DNA of 13,268 nt from a bacterium. Lineage in GTDB: Bacteria; Margulisbacteria; Marinamargulisbacteria; SXXA01. Positions 1 through 7,999 of this stretch are shown here, one piece after another. Made by a program: the position numbers and the translations under genes. The notes below the pieces were generated by a model. That model was not told where the DNA came from. It worked only from the letters and a program-made list of their open reading frames with translations, and ran no database searches. Where the stretch lies: NCBI GenBank assembly GCA_018402095.1, contig JAGYJO010000029.1, positions 1 through 13,268 of the forward strand. Reading direction: 5' to 3'. Each line of letters begins with the position of its first letter. Position 1 is the first letter of the stretch.

Positions 1-433
1 TGGAACGAGTATATATGCGATATGAGTTCCGTTTTGTTATTGGTATTTATAGAGAATTGTGGATTTGGTATTGGTCTGGAAGTTTGCGTGTGGGGTGGAT
101 GATAGAGTCCGAGAATCCCAGTTAGTTTTTGTATGAAGTCTTTGGGTGACCATGGCTGGGATGATACTGGACGTGTTGTTTTTGTTTGAAGACATTTGTA
201 GATGTGATTGCGGTGTATAGATAACATGTTTTTTGAAGTTCCCAATAATGTTTTTTGTAAACCTGTTGAATTGGAAATCGATAAATTTTGGGGCCGTCTT
301 CTTTCTCGGTTGTGAGTAATAGGAGTGTTTCTTTGGAGCGTGGCCATGGCGTAGTGTCTTGTTTGTATTCCCACTAAACGAATCCCCCAACCATTTGACC
401 ACCCCATGCCCAACTGTTTTAATATCCCCAACT
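1..433. other. Stretch without a convincing gene
   Basis: No coding region here can be supported. Plus-strand frames are closed often. The minus strand carries a long open frame (516 down to 37), but it starts at a TTG with no Shine-Dalgarno sequence. Its translation is Lys/Thr/Asn-rich and low in complexity, and its first part is antisense to the better supported membrane protein at 434-664. The plus strand is rich in G and T, which removes stop codons from the opposite strand and makes such long frames cheap. I see no tRNA, no clear promoter and no insertion sequence end. The stretch may be the upstream control region of the 434-1707 gene pair. Confidence 0.5.
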
Positions 434-664
434 ATGATTACCGAATTTGTATTTGTGTTTGCGGTCTTGTTTTTGGTGGGCGTTGGTTTGGGTGTCGGCG
501 TTCTTTTCTTTGGCAAAGATGCTTATCGTGAAGCCTGTGGGTCTGTTCCCGGTCATTCGGGGCATGAAGATTGCCCTTCCCAAAAAGCCGGACTGTGTCC
601 GACCGAAGACAAAAGTGGTGTTTTGGATATGGCACTACAAACCCGTATCACAGGCCGGAAATAA
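434..664 (+). CDS. Small membrane-anchored cysteine protein, NqrM-like (DUF539-like)
   Basis: This 76-residue protein has one N-terminal membrane segment (about residues 4-27, rich in Val, Phe, Leu and Gly). A short basic stretch and a soluble tail follow, with cysteines at 35, 47 and 55. A membrane anchor, then a Gly-Lys stretch, then a CGS motif and later cysteines resembles NqrM, the small metal-binding maturation factor of the sodium-pumping NADH:quinone reductase. The usual four-cysteine pattern is not fully matched, so the family call is tentative. ATG at 434 was chosen because the membrane segment begins right there; an in-frame TTG at 359 would add an unlikely leader. No clear Shine-Dalgarno is visible. 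The stop overlaps the next start (TAATG), so it is probably translationally coupled to the flavoenzyme downstream. No nqr genes are in this window. Confidence 0.55.
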   Translation: MITEFVFVFAVLFLVGVGLGVGVLFFGKDAYREACGSVPGHSGHEDCPSQKAGLCPTEDKSGVLDMALQTRITGRK

Positions 665-1707
665 TGCGGCACGCTGTAGCCTCCTTGCTGTATGGCGGCA
701 TTCGCCAGTCTGCGGTTTCTGGCTATGGGGTGTATGCCCGATTGACTGGCAATTCGATGGACTTGGAGCCTGTGATTCATTGGGGTGATCGTCTCCTCGG
801 GTGTATCCCGAAGTCTGCTTTGGATCTCTTGGCGGTGTCTGTGCCAGAACGGTTGCAACGAGACGTGCTGGGGTTGTCTTTTCGTTCTCCCCTAGTAGCC
901 TCGTCTTTCAAAGATGATCCCCGTATGCTTTTGTTTTGGCATTCCTTGGGTCTGGGGGCTGTGATCTACAAAACCATTTTGATGGAAAAGCGTTTGGGAA
1001 ATCCCCAGCCCCGTATCCAAGACTTGGGTGACCAGGGACTAATCAATGCCATGGGCCTTCCGGGCTCTGGTGTTGCTGCGCTGTTGGCGGATATACAGGC
1101 CAAACGGAACCCTGTCTTTGATATGGGTGGGCCTGTGGGTGTGAGTGTTGGCGGCGAAAATCCAGCAGAATATCGGCAGGTCTTTGATGTCTTGAATGGG
1201 GCGTTGTCCCGTCCCGATGTTTTTTTTGAAGTGAATATCAGCTGTCCCAATACCAACGAGGGGCAGAGCCTCTTGGCGCACCCGGAATTGCTGGGCGACT
1301 TGTTGGCCTATATGCGCCAACGCACAGATCGGGTGATTGGGGTGAAACTATCGCCAGACCAATCGGATGATAGCTTGCGTCAGTTTGGTGATATTCTGAA
1401 ATCGGTACCACGGGTGTACGTGAATTTGGGAAATACTCAGTATCGTAATTGTGCCGCTGTTGGGCTGTCTCAGACCGCCTTGTCACGAGGCGGGGGTGGT
1501 TTGAGTGGAACCTTGTTGTTTCCACGTACATTGGAGATGTTGGCTGTTTTGAAACCCTTTGGGGTTCCGATGATGGCGACAGGTGGGATTTCCACACCAG
1601 AGCGGGCTGTGGCGGCGATAGACGCGGGTGCGTCGTTGTTGGGCATGGCGACGACTTTGGTGAAGAATCCTTTTGTGGTCCCACGGATGTTGGCGGCTAT
1701 TTCCTAG
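664..1707 (+). CDS. pyrD: Dihydroorotate dehydrogenase family flavoprotein
   Basis: The 347-residue protein is an FMN TIM-barrel enzyme of the family that oxidises dihydroorotate to orotate in pyrimidine synthesis. Seen motifs: GNPQPR (112-117) and LINAMGLP (126-133) near the front of the barrel, EVNISCPNT (189-197) with Cys194 at the catalytic-base position, GVKLSPD (226-232), GGGGLSG (276-282), and TGGIST (306-311), which is the usual phosphate-binding part of the FMN site. Cysteine in the NISCPN loop is typical of class 1 enzymes; class 2 has serine. However, about 65 residues precede the barrel, which recalls the membrane-contact extension of class 2. The class is therefore unsettled. The start at 664 overlaps the upstream stop; the frame is open farther up, but an earlier start would lie inside the neighbouring gene. 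A non-pyrimidine substrate cannot be excluded. Confidence 0.85.
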   Translation: MRHAVASLLYGGIRQSAVSGYGVYARLTGNSMDLEPVIHWGDRLLGCIPKSALDLLAVSVPERLQRDVLGLSFRSPLVASSFKDDPRMLLFWHSLGLGAVIYKTILMEKRLGNPQPRIQDLGDQGLINAMGLPGSGVAALLADIQAKRNPVFDMGGPVGVSVGGENPAEYRQVFDVLNGALSRPDVFFEVNISCPNTNEGQSLLAHPELLGDLLAYMRQRTDRVIGVKLSPDQSDDSLRQFGDILKSVPRVYVNLGNTQYRNCAAVGLSQTALSRGGGGLSGTLLFPRTLEMLAVLKPFGVPMMATGGISTPERAVAAIDAGASLLGMATTLVKNPFVVPRMLAAIS

Positions 1708-1744
1708 ACAATATACCCATCCCCAGGCGTGCTAGTTTTTTTAT

Positions 1745-1775
1745 TGAGGGTGAACACCATAGGTGTTTACCCTCA
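1745..1775. repeat. Perfect 14-bp hairpin between convergent genes; copy 1 of a dispersed palindrome
   Basis: A 14-bp stem (1745-1758 with 1762-1775, one G-U pair in the plus-strand RNA) encloses a 3-base loop. It lies between the convergent ends of pyrD (1707) and the Lpt permease (1779). Neither strand has a T-tract directly after the stem; the run of seven T sits before it on the plus strand. It is therefore not a textbook intrinsic terminator, although it may still end or protect both transcripts. The minus strand reads TGAGGGTAAACACC, identical over 14 bases to a plus-strand copy at 13212-13225. Confidence 0.75.
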
Positions 1776-1778
1776 TTC

Positions 1779-2870
1779 TTACTGATACGACAACCGTTTG
1801 AGGAGATACAGTCCAAATAGACCCACGATGATATTGGGTAACCATGCCCCAATTACGGGAGGGACGGTACCTGCGAGACCCAGTCCCATGCCTACGGATA
1901 ATAAAATGTAATAAATAAAAATGACGATGAGGCTGATGCCAAGGCCCATGGCCGATGAGCTACGGTGTGGTTTGAGGCCAACCGATGCCCCGAGAATTGA
2001 AAAGATGAGACTTGCAAAAGGGACGGAAAACTTCATGTGGTAGTTCATGCTGTCGGTTAAGGTATCTTGGCCGAGAGATTGTTTTTCTTCGATTTTTTCT
2101 TTGAGCTCTTTGGACGTCATTTCCTCGACATTTTTATTGCGTTGGTGCAGCGACATGGGGTTGATGGGGATATCGATATACTCTTTTTTGAAGGACAAAA
2201 ACAATACCCGATCCGGTGTGTCTGGTGGGAAACTGTGCATGACGCCGTCGTAGAATTCCCAGCCTCCAGTGGGCAGCCACCGTCCAGAATCCGAGCGAAT
2301 GAGCCTGGCCAATTGTCCTTTTTCGTATTCTGCGACAGAAATCCGTTGGAGCAATCCATTGTCTATTTCTGCGACATTGATGATGCGGTAGGGGAGGCCA
2401 TCTTTATACTCGGTAAAGTTAACATTTTTTTTGATAGTGGGTTTTTGTTGGCCCATAAAACTTCTATAAAGTAACTCTCCTGAGTGGGAAGCTCTGGGCA
2501 CAATGGACTCATTGAACCAAATGGTCGTGAGACTTACCAAAAGACCGGTGATGAAAATAGGGGTGACCAACCGGCTAAAGGCAATGCCGCCAGCACGAAA
2601 GGCCATGATTTCACTGTCTGCGCTGAGTCGGCCAAAGGCAATGATGGTGGCCAATAGTGTGGACATCGGGAAAGATAGCACGATCATGTAGGGGAGTTTG
2701 TAGAGAAAGAGCTGCATGATGATGGTCATGGGGATATTGTTGCGGACCGCTTCCCCGATGAGCGCAAACAGGACGGTACTGCCAGAGAGAATAAAGGTGA
2801 ATGCGGCGATCCCAAATAAAAAAGGCCCAATCAATTCTTTGAGCAAATAGCGGTCTAAAATACGTAGCAT
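1779..2870 (-). CDS. LptF/LptG family lipopolysaccharide export permease
   Basis: The 363-residue protein belongs to the YjgP/YjgQ permease family, the membrane part of the LptB2FG transporter that extracts LPS from the inner membrane. The usual layout is visible: an N-terminal amphipathic stretch, three membrane segments (about 15-37, 58-80, 100-120), a periplasmic domain of about 150 residues, then three more membrane segments (about 281-299, 306-328, 336-357). The conserved RLSADSEIMAFRAGG stretch at 81-95 is the coupling-helix region that contacts LptB. Its start overlaps the lptB stop (TGATG), so the two subunits are translationally coupled. Only one permease is present here. It could pair with a second permease encoded elsewhere or act as a homodimer, so I do not choose between LptF and LptG. 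Confidence 0.93.
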   Translation of the reverse strand: MLRILDRYLLKELIGPFLFGIAAFTFILSGSTVLFALIGEAVRNNIPMTIIMQLFLYKLPYMIVLSFPMSTLLATIIAFGRLSADSEIMAFRAGGIAFSRLVTPIFITGLLVSLTTIWFNESIVPRASHSGELLYRSFMGQQKPTIKKNVNFTEYKDGLPYRIINVAEIDNGLLQRISVAEYEKGQLARLIRSDSGRWLPTGGWEFYDGVMHSFPPDTPDRVLFLSFKKEYIDIPINPMSLHQRNKNVEEMTSKELKEKIEEKQSLGQDTLTDSMNYHMKFSVPFASLIFSILGASVGLKPHRSSSAMGLGISLIVIFIYYILLSVGMGLGLAGTVPPVIGAWLPNIIVGLFGLYLLKRLSYQ

Positions 2871-3589
2871 CAGCGTGAAAAATTCTCGCCCAGATAAAAC
2901 TTTCTGGCGGTAGGATCATCAGCAATGGTGTCAGAGTTTCCAGACAACAGTAATTTCCCCTGATGGATAATATAGGCCCTGTCTGTAATGGCCAGGGTTT
3001 CTCGCACATTGTGGTCTGTGATGATAATGCCCAGGTTTTTTTCTTTGAGTTTGAGAATGATTTGTTGGATTTCGTTGACGGCAATCGGGTCAATCCCTGC
3101 AAACGGTTCATCGAGTAGGATGAATGATGGGTTTGTGGCCAATGCGCGGACGATTTCTACGCGTCTTTTTTCACCACCGGATAGCTCGACACCACGGGCA
3201 TGTCTGAGATGCATGAGTCCCATTTCGGAGAGTAGTTCTTCGAGCCGCTCATTGTATTGGGATTTGGGGATTGTTTTGACTATTTCCCATAAAATATAAA
3301 TATTTTCTTCAACGGTTAGTTTTTTGAAAATAGAAGACTCTTGTGGGAGGTAACCAATACCCATACGTGCCCGCTGATACATGGGCGTTTTTGTGATATC
3401 GTTGCCATTGAAGAAGACATTTCCTTTTTCCGGGCTGACCAATCCAATGAGCATATAAAAAGTTGTTGTTTTGCCTGCTCCGTTGGGTCCGAGAAGCCCC
3501 ACGACCTCGCCCTGCTTCATAGAGAGGGAGACGCCGTTGACGACCGTTCTGTCTTTATAGCGTTTTGTTAAGTCTTGGGCTTCTAGCAT
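2870..3589 (-). CDS. lptB: LPS export ABC transporter ATPase LptB
   Basis: This 239-residue ABC ATPase powers the Lpt bridge that moves lipopolysaccharide from the inner to the outer membrane. The motifs are complete: Walker A GPNGAGKT (34-41), Q-loop Gln83 in YLPQE, signature LSGGE (136-140), Walker B with catalytic glutamate in FILLDEP (156-162), and switch histidine in TDHN (191-194). The short length without a membrane domain and the lines YLPQESSIF and PFAGIDPIAV are characteristic of LptB. The ATG at 3589 is preceded by AAGGA at a good distance. It overlaps the end of the upstream receiver-HisKA gene by 7 bases and the permease start by 1 base. Confidence 0.96.
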   Translation of the reverse strand: MLEAQDLTKRYKDRTVVNGVSLSMKQGEVVGLLGPNGAGKTTTFYMLIGLVSPEKGNVFFNGNDITKTPMYQRARMGIGYLPQESSIFKKLTVEENIYILWEIVKTIPKSQYNERLEELLSEMGLMHLRHARGVELSGGEKRRVEIVRALATNPSFILLDEPFAGIDPIAVNEIQQIILKLKEKNLGIIITDHNVRETLAITDRAYIIHQGKLLLSGNSDTIADDPTARKFYLGENFSR

Positions 3590-4642
3590 GTTCCGTTTCC
3601 TTCTGATTCAGATTGACGGGATCGTTTTAAATTTAGCATTTTGATCCCATTGATATAATCGTCGATGACCACATTCTTAACCTGGCTAAAATCGTCCAAT
3701 GTTTTTTGAATGCGTCTGGATGCGTCTTCGATTTCTTTGGCAATTTGATAGGCTTGGGAGTCTTCTTTTGACTTTTTTTTGAGGACTTGTGCCCCAATCA
3801 GAATGCTGGTAAGCGGGCTTCTGATTTCATGGTTTAGAGTGACATTGACATGGCTCATGAGCGCAGGCGTGTTGCCATTTTGTGAGGAGGGTTTATCTCC
3901 GTTGTTAGTCGTTTTGGGATGTGCCTTTTGTTGTCTCGGGGGGAGTTTTTTTTTAAGAATACGTTTGATCCGTAGTAGCAAGGCATCTGCTTCGAATGGT
4001 GCCATGCTGTAATCCTCTGATTGGTGGTACAAGCTATTGTTTTCTAATTGAGTGAGTGATTGCTCTGCAAATAGACTGAAAATAGGAATGTTTTTACTTT
4101 TGAGTGACTCGAGAAGTATCTCTGCATTGTGTGTGGGCAGTGCAGCATCACAGATGACAATGTCTGGTGTGTTGCTTTTTATGAAAGCCAACAGAGGCTT
4201 GTCTTGTATGAATGTATGTATCTCGATGCCAAGTTGCTGCCATTTTTTGCGGGTTTCTTCGGGGATGAGGCCTCTTGGATCAAACAGTGCGGCCAAGACT
4301 TGCGGTATTGGTGGTAAGGCATTTTTTGTGATTCGAAAGAGGCAGTCTTGAGGATAGAATGGCTGGATAATGTAGTCTGTTTTGTCATTTTTGAGTAACT
4401 CTTGGTGTGTTTCCAGTTCATCTGGACTGAGTATACATAGTATGGGGGATCTCTTGTGATTGGATTGTACTTATGATTTCTGAGACTGTTTGAGGCCAGA
4501 ATAGTACTAATGATGCGCCTACTAGTAGCTCTGACGAAAAAGTGGGGTGGCTGATAATAGAAAAGTGCCCACTCGTGGCCCATTCAATGAGTTTTTGAGT
4601 AGCGTCTGATGCGCCTAGTAAAATGATTTTAGAGGATGTCAT
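3583..4642 (-). CDS. Receiver-receiver-HisKA protein without ATPase domain (frameshifted in this sequence)
   Basis: The reading frame from ATG 4642 stops at 4418. A second frame, open from 4470 to 3583, continues the same fold. Dropping one base from the G5 tract at 4444-4448 joins them (EIP then ILCILS) into a 352-residue protein. Residues 4-108 form a degenerate receiver: the acceptor Asp is replaced in SLVLFW and the Lys by Gln in IIQPF. Residues 115-230 form a second receiver with Asp165 in VICDAALP, but Ala in place of the conserved Lys (SMAPF). Residues 262-335 form a HisKA dimerisation helix pair with H-box LNHEIRSPLTSI (His271). The protein then ends, with no ATP-binding domain. It overlaps ymdB by 4 bases (ATGA) and lptB by 7. 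It may be a phosphotransfer or scaffold protein; its partners are unknown. Confidence 0.75.
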
Positions 4643-5421
4643 GCGGATATGTGGACTCTGGCAATCTGGTGTGCAATACCTGTTTTGGAGTCTACTGTTA
4701 TTGTAACGGCATTGAGCATTTTTTCAACCCCTTCAGATACTTCAAATCTGACGGGCTTTTGATCGAGAAACCGTTGGATAATGGGCTCTCGAGACATACC
4801 CAAGATGCCGTCTGCAGGGCCAGTCATGCCGGTGTCAGAAATAAACGCTGTATGTTGTCCCAATAAGCGTTCATCGGCGGTGGCGACATGGGTATGGGTT
4901 CCACATACAGCGGAGACACGTCCGGCCATATGCCATCCAAAGGCTTCTTTTTCAGAGCTGGCTTCGGCATGAAAATCAACAAAGATATTGGGTGTTTTGG
5001 CCTGTATTTCGGGTAAATGGGTGTCCATCCAGCGGAAGGGGCAGTCCACCATTTGACTCATGAAAACACGGCCCAATAAATTGACAATGGCTATTTTGGT
5101 GCCGTTGAAGTCAATGTAGAGGACCTTCTTTCCGGGATGATCACCAGGAAGATTTGCCGGTCTAGCCAACTTGTCTGGCCATGGTTGGGTGAGCATGTCT
5201 CTTTTGTCATAGACGTGGTTTCCGGTGGTTGCACAGTCGATGCCTGCGGCTAACAATTCTTTGAGAATGTTGTGCGTGATCCCAAATCCACCAGCAGAAT
5301 TTTCTACATTGGCGATCGTGAGATCAATCGCATATTTCTTTTTGAGTGCAGGGAGATAGTTGTGAACCATCTCCCTGCCAGGTTTTCCGACAATGTCACC
5401 AATAAAAAGTATATTCCGCAT
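4639..5421 (-). CDS. ymdB: YmdB-family metallophosphoesterase
   Basis: The 260-residue protein matches the YmdB family of di-metal phosphoesterases (TIGR00282 type); the Bacillus member hydrolyses cyclic nucleotides and affects biofilm formation. Metal-site motifs in order: GDIVGKPGR (8-16), NVENSAGGFG (38-47), TGNHVYD (66-72), DFHAEASSEK (149-158), GTHTH (174-178). Length is normal for the family. The ATG directly abuts the rny stop (TAAATG) with no visible Shine-Dalgarno, which points to translational coupling to rny. The rny-ymdB adjacency is conserved in many Firmicutes and in several deep diderm lineages. Its 3' end overlaps the receiver-HisKA gene by four bases. Confidence 0.95.
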   Translation of the reverse strand: MRNILFIGDIVGKPGREMVHNYLPALKKKYAIDLTIANVENSAGGFGITHNILKELLAAGIDCATTGNHVYDKRDMLTQPWPDKLARPANLPGDHPGKKVLYIDFNGTKIAIVNLLGRVFMSQMVDCPFRWMDTHLPEIQAKTPNIFVDFHAEASSEKEAFGWHMAGRVSAVCGTHTHVATADERLLGQHTAFISDTGMTGPADGILGMSREPIIQRFLDQKPVRFEVSEGVEKMLNAVTITVDSKTGIAHQIARVHISA

Positions 5422-6957
5422 TTATTTGGCGATACTGCTGGCCCGTGTTTCGCGAATGATGGATACGCGTACTTCGCCGGGATAGTCCATTTCAGTTTCA
5501 ATTCTTTTGGCGATATCAAACGCGAGTTTGTGTGTGCTAGAGTCATCGACGATTTCTGGTTTGACGATGACACGTACTTCACGACCCGCTTGGATAGCGT
5601 AGGCTTTTTCAACACCTTCGAAGGAATAGGCCAAGGCTTCGAGCTTTTCCAGTCGTTTGACATAGGTTTCTAATGATTCACGTCTTGCACCAGGTCTGAC
5701 CGCAGAGATGGCATCTGCCATCATAACGAGAACGGCTTCAATCGTATCTGGTTCTTCCCCTTCATGGTGGGCCATAATACAGTTGATGACTTCGGCTGAT
5801 TCACCATATTTGATACAAATTTCTTTACCCAAATCATCATGGGAACCTTCTTGTTCGAAGTCCAATGCCTTACCGATATCGTGTAGCATGGTGCCGCGTT
5901 TGGCGAGGGCAACATTGACCTTGAGCTCTTCGGCCATGATCCCTGCCATATGCGCCGCTTCGAGTGAGTGGGCCAAAATATTTTGACCGTAGCTGGTTCT
6001 GTAATGGAGTTTTCCGAGAAGCTCAATGATTTTAGGGTGAAACTGAAGTCCGATGGTGTCTGCTGCACGTTCACCATGTTCACGAATGACATCTTGGAGC
6101 TCTTTGCGTGATTTTTCGACCATTTCCTCGATACGTGCTGGGTGTATTCTGCCGTCAGCGACAAGTTTCTCGAGTGCCATACGGGCAACTTCCCGACGGA
6201 TTGGATCAAAACATGACAAAATGACAGCTCCCGGTGTGTCATCAATAATGACATCGACACCGGTGACAAATTCAAAGGCACGAATGTTTCGTCCTTCCCG
6301 CCCGATGATCCGACCCTTCATGTCGTCATCTTGTAGTTGCACAACCGCTGTCGTTGCTGGCATGACGTGGTCTACTGCTGTGCGTTGAATCGCATCCGTG
6401 ACGATTTCTTTCGCACGGCGATTGGCTATTTTTTTGGTTTGATCTTCGATGTCTTTGATCATTTTTCCAGCGCGTTGACGGACATCTCTCTCGACGTTTG
6501 CCAAAAGCATCTGTTTGGCTTCTTCCGCAGAAAACCCAGCAACGTGTTCCAGCTTTGCTGAGAGTTCATTGATGATGGTTTCTTGTTTGCGCTTGTGTTG
6601 TTTGGCCTGTTCGATTTCTTGATTCAAGACATCTTCTTTTTCGACAAGGCGCGATTCTCTAGAGTCCAAATGCTTCTCTTTTTGCATGACGCGTTGTTCG
6701 ATTTGGGTTAGCGATTGTCTTTTGACCTTGCTTTCTTCTTCGGCTGCAATCCGTGATTTCGCAAGAATATCTTGTGCGGCCGAATGGGCTTTGGTCAGGA
6801 CACTTTGTGCTTCTTTTTGAGCGACTTCAATGCGTTTCGCATTTTCTGTTTCGACAGATTGAATGTGTGTTTGTAGTGATTTTTTTCGTGTGATGTAGAG
6901 CGCAACTGTGATGGCTGCACCTACGACAATGATGAGTGTTGCGATAATGCCTAGCAT
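5422..6957 (-). CDS. rny: Ribonuclease Y
   Basis: The 511-residue protein is a membrane-anchored endoribonuclease that starts bulk mRNA decay. Domains: an N-terminal membrane segment (about 3-22), a long charged coiled coil (about 25-200), a KH RNA-binding domain beginning GRIIGREGRN (215-224), and an HD catalytic domain with MLHDIGKA (357-364; His359, Asp360) followed by MAHHEGE. Length is usual for the family. ATG 6957 has a strong Shine-Dalgarno (AAGGAG, about 8 bases upstream) and overlaps the recA stop as TAATG. RNase Y is the Firmicutes-type RNA decay enzyme; finding it beside LPS export genes is informative about the lineage. Confidence 0.97.
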   Translation of the reverse strand: MLGIIATLIIVVGAAITVALYITRKKSLQTHIQSVETENAKRIEVAQKEAQSVLTKAHSAAQDILAKSRIAAEEESKVKRQSLTQIEQRVMQKEKHLDSRESRLVEKEDVLNQEIEQAKQHKRKQETIINELSAKLEHVAGFSAEEAKQMLLANVERDVRQRAGKMIKDIEDQTKKIANRRAKEIVTDAIQRTAVDHVMPATTAVVQLQDDDMKGRIIGREGRNIRAFEFVTGVDVIIDDTPGAVILSCFDPIRREVARMALEKLVADGRIHPARIEEMVEKSRKELQDVIREHGERAADTIGLQFHPKIIELLGKLHYRTSYGQNILAHSLEAAHMAGIMAEELKVNVALAKRGTMLHDIGKALDFEQEGSHDDLGKEICIKYGESAEVINCIMAHHEGEEPDTIEAVLVMMADAISAVRPGARRESLETYVKRLEKLEALAYSFEGVEKAYAIQAGREVRVIVKPEIVDDSSTHKLAFDIAKRIETEMDYPGEVRVSIIRETRASSIAK

Positions 6958-7976
6958 TAAATTGTCTCCTTCAAGATTTCTGTGACGGGTACTTTGGCTA
7001 CCAATTCACGGATTTGTTTTTCAAGGCGTGCGTAAACTTCGGTGTTGTTTTTGAGATATTGTTTTGCCGCTTCTCTGCCTTGGCCCATTCTGTCGCCATA
7101 GAGGGAGAACCATGTGCCACTTTTTTCTACAATGTTGAAATGTAGCCCAAGGTCGAGAATGTCCGCTTCTGCAGAAACCCCTTTTCCAAATTCGATTTCG
7201 AGTTCAGTGAATTTGAAGGGTGGCGCGACTTTGTTTTTGACGATTTTGACTTTGACTTTGTTGCCAGTGATATCGACGCCGGACTTAATGGAGTCTGTAC
7301 GACGAATATCAATCCGAACGGATGAGTAAAACTTTAGCGCGCGGCCACCAGGTGTTGTTTCTGGGCTGCCAAACATGACGCCTATTTTATCGCGTACTTG
7401 GTTGACGAAGATAACGATCGTATTTGATTTGCTGACAATGGCGGTTAGTTTTCTGAGTGCTTGTGACATGAGTCGTGCTTGCATGCCCATTTGTGGGTCG
7501 CCCATATCGCCTTCTATTTCGGACTTGGGTACCAATGCCGCTACGGAGTCAATGACGATGATATCCATTGCACCTGAACGAACCAGTGTTTCTGCGATTT
7601 CCAAGGCTTGTTCGCCGTAATCGGGCTGAGAAATAAAGAGGCTCCCAAGGTTGACGCCTAGCGCTTCAGCGTAAGCTGAGTTTAGTGCGTGTTCTGTGTC
7701 GATAAAGGCACAGGTGCCGCCTTTTTTCTGACTTTCAGCAATCGCGTGTAATGAAAGCGTTGTTTTTCCAGATGATTCTGGTCCGTAAATTTCGATGATT
7801 CTGCCACAGGGATATCCCCCGACTCCCAATGCGAGATCCAAGGATAATGCCCCAGAAGAAATCGTCGAGATGTTGTTTCTTGTGGAGTCGCCAAGTTTCA
7901 TGATGGCGCCTTTACCGTGGGCTTTTTCGATTTGGCTGATGGCAAATTGTAATGCTTTTTCTTTATTGTCGTCCAT
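6957..7976 (-). CDS. recA: Recombinase RecA
   Basis: The 339-residue RecA forms filaments on single-stranded DNA, carries out strand exchange and triggers the SOS response. Visible features: N-terminal helix (MDDNKEKALQFAISQIEK), Walker A GPESSGKT (65-72), catalytic Glu95 in FIDTEHAL (alanine is usual where Thr stands), Walker B IIVIDS (139-144), and the L2 region FVNQVRDKIG through TTPGGRALKF. The C-terminal tail is short. The frame is open to 8027, but ATG 7976 is preferred because it gives the canonical RecA N-terminus and has GGAGGA 7 bases upstream. The gene overlaps rny by one base and follows the cinA-type gene by 23 bases. Confidence 0.98.
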   Translation of the reverse strand: MDDNKEKALQFAISQIEKAHGKGAIMKLGDSTRNNISTISSGALSLDLALGVGGYPCGRIIEIYGPESSGKTTLSLHAIAESQKKGGTCAFIDTEHALNSAYAEALGVNLGSLFISQPDYGEQALEIAETLVRSGAMDIIVIDSVAALVPKSEIEGDMGDPQMGMQARLMSQALRKLTAIVSKSNTIVIFVNQVRDKIGVMFGSPETTPGGRALKFYSSVRIDIRRTDSIKSGVDITGNKVKVKIVKNKVAPPFKFTELEIEFGKGVSAEADILDLGLHFNIVEKSGTWFSLYGDRMGQGREAAKQYLKNNTEVYARLEKQIRELVAKVPVTEILKETI

Positions 7977-7983
7977 GTGGGGT

Positions 7984-7989
7984 TCCTCC
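7984..7989 (-). promoter_or_regulatory. Ribosome binding site that fixes the recA start
   Basis: On the minus strand GGAGGA ends 7 bases before ATG 7976. The upstream in-frame ATG at 8027 would add 17 residues that are not typical of RecA and would overlap the cinA-type gene; it has no comparable site. Confidence 0.85.
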
Positions 7990-7999
7990 GTTTTAAAGG

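Noticed and set aside
37..516. Long minus-strand open frame of 159 codons
   Set aside because: It has a TTG start without Shine-Dalgarno and a low-complexity Lys/Thr/Asn composition. It is partly antisense to the membrane segment of the better supported 434-664 gene, and the GT-rich plus strand lowers stop frequency on the minus strand.
571..663. Longer N-terminus for the dihydroorotate dehydrogenase
   Set aside because: The extra 31 residues lie inside the upstream small gene; ATG 664 with TAATG coupling fits better.
1708..1778. Intrinsic terminator between pyrD and the Lpt permease
   Set aside because: The stem is strong but neither strand has a T-tract directly after it, so it was recorded as a repeat hairpin.
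4179..4583. Overlapping minus-strand open frame of 134 codons
   Set aside because: Its composition is not protein-like, and it is out of frame with clear receiver-domain coding on the same strand.
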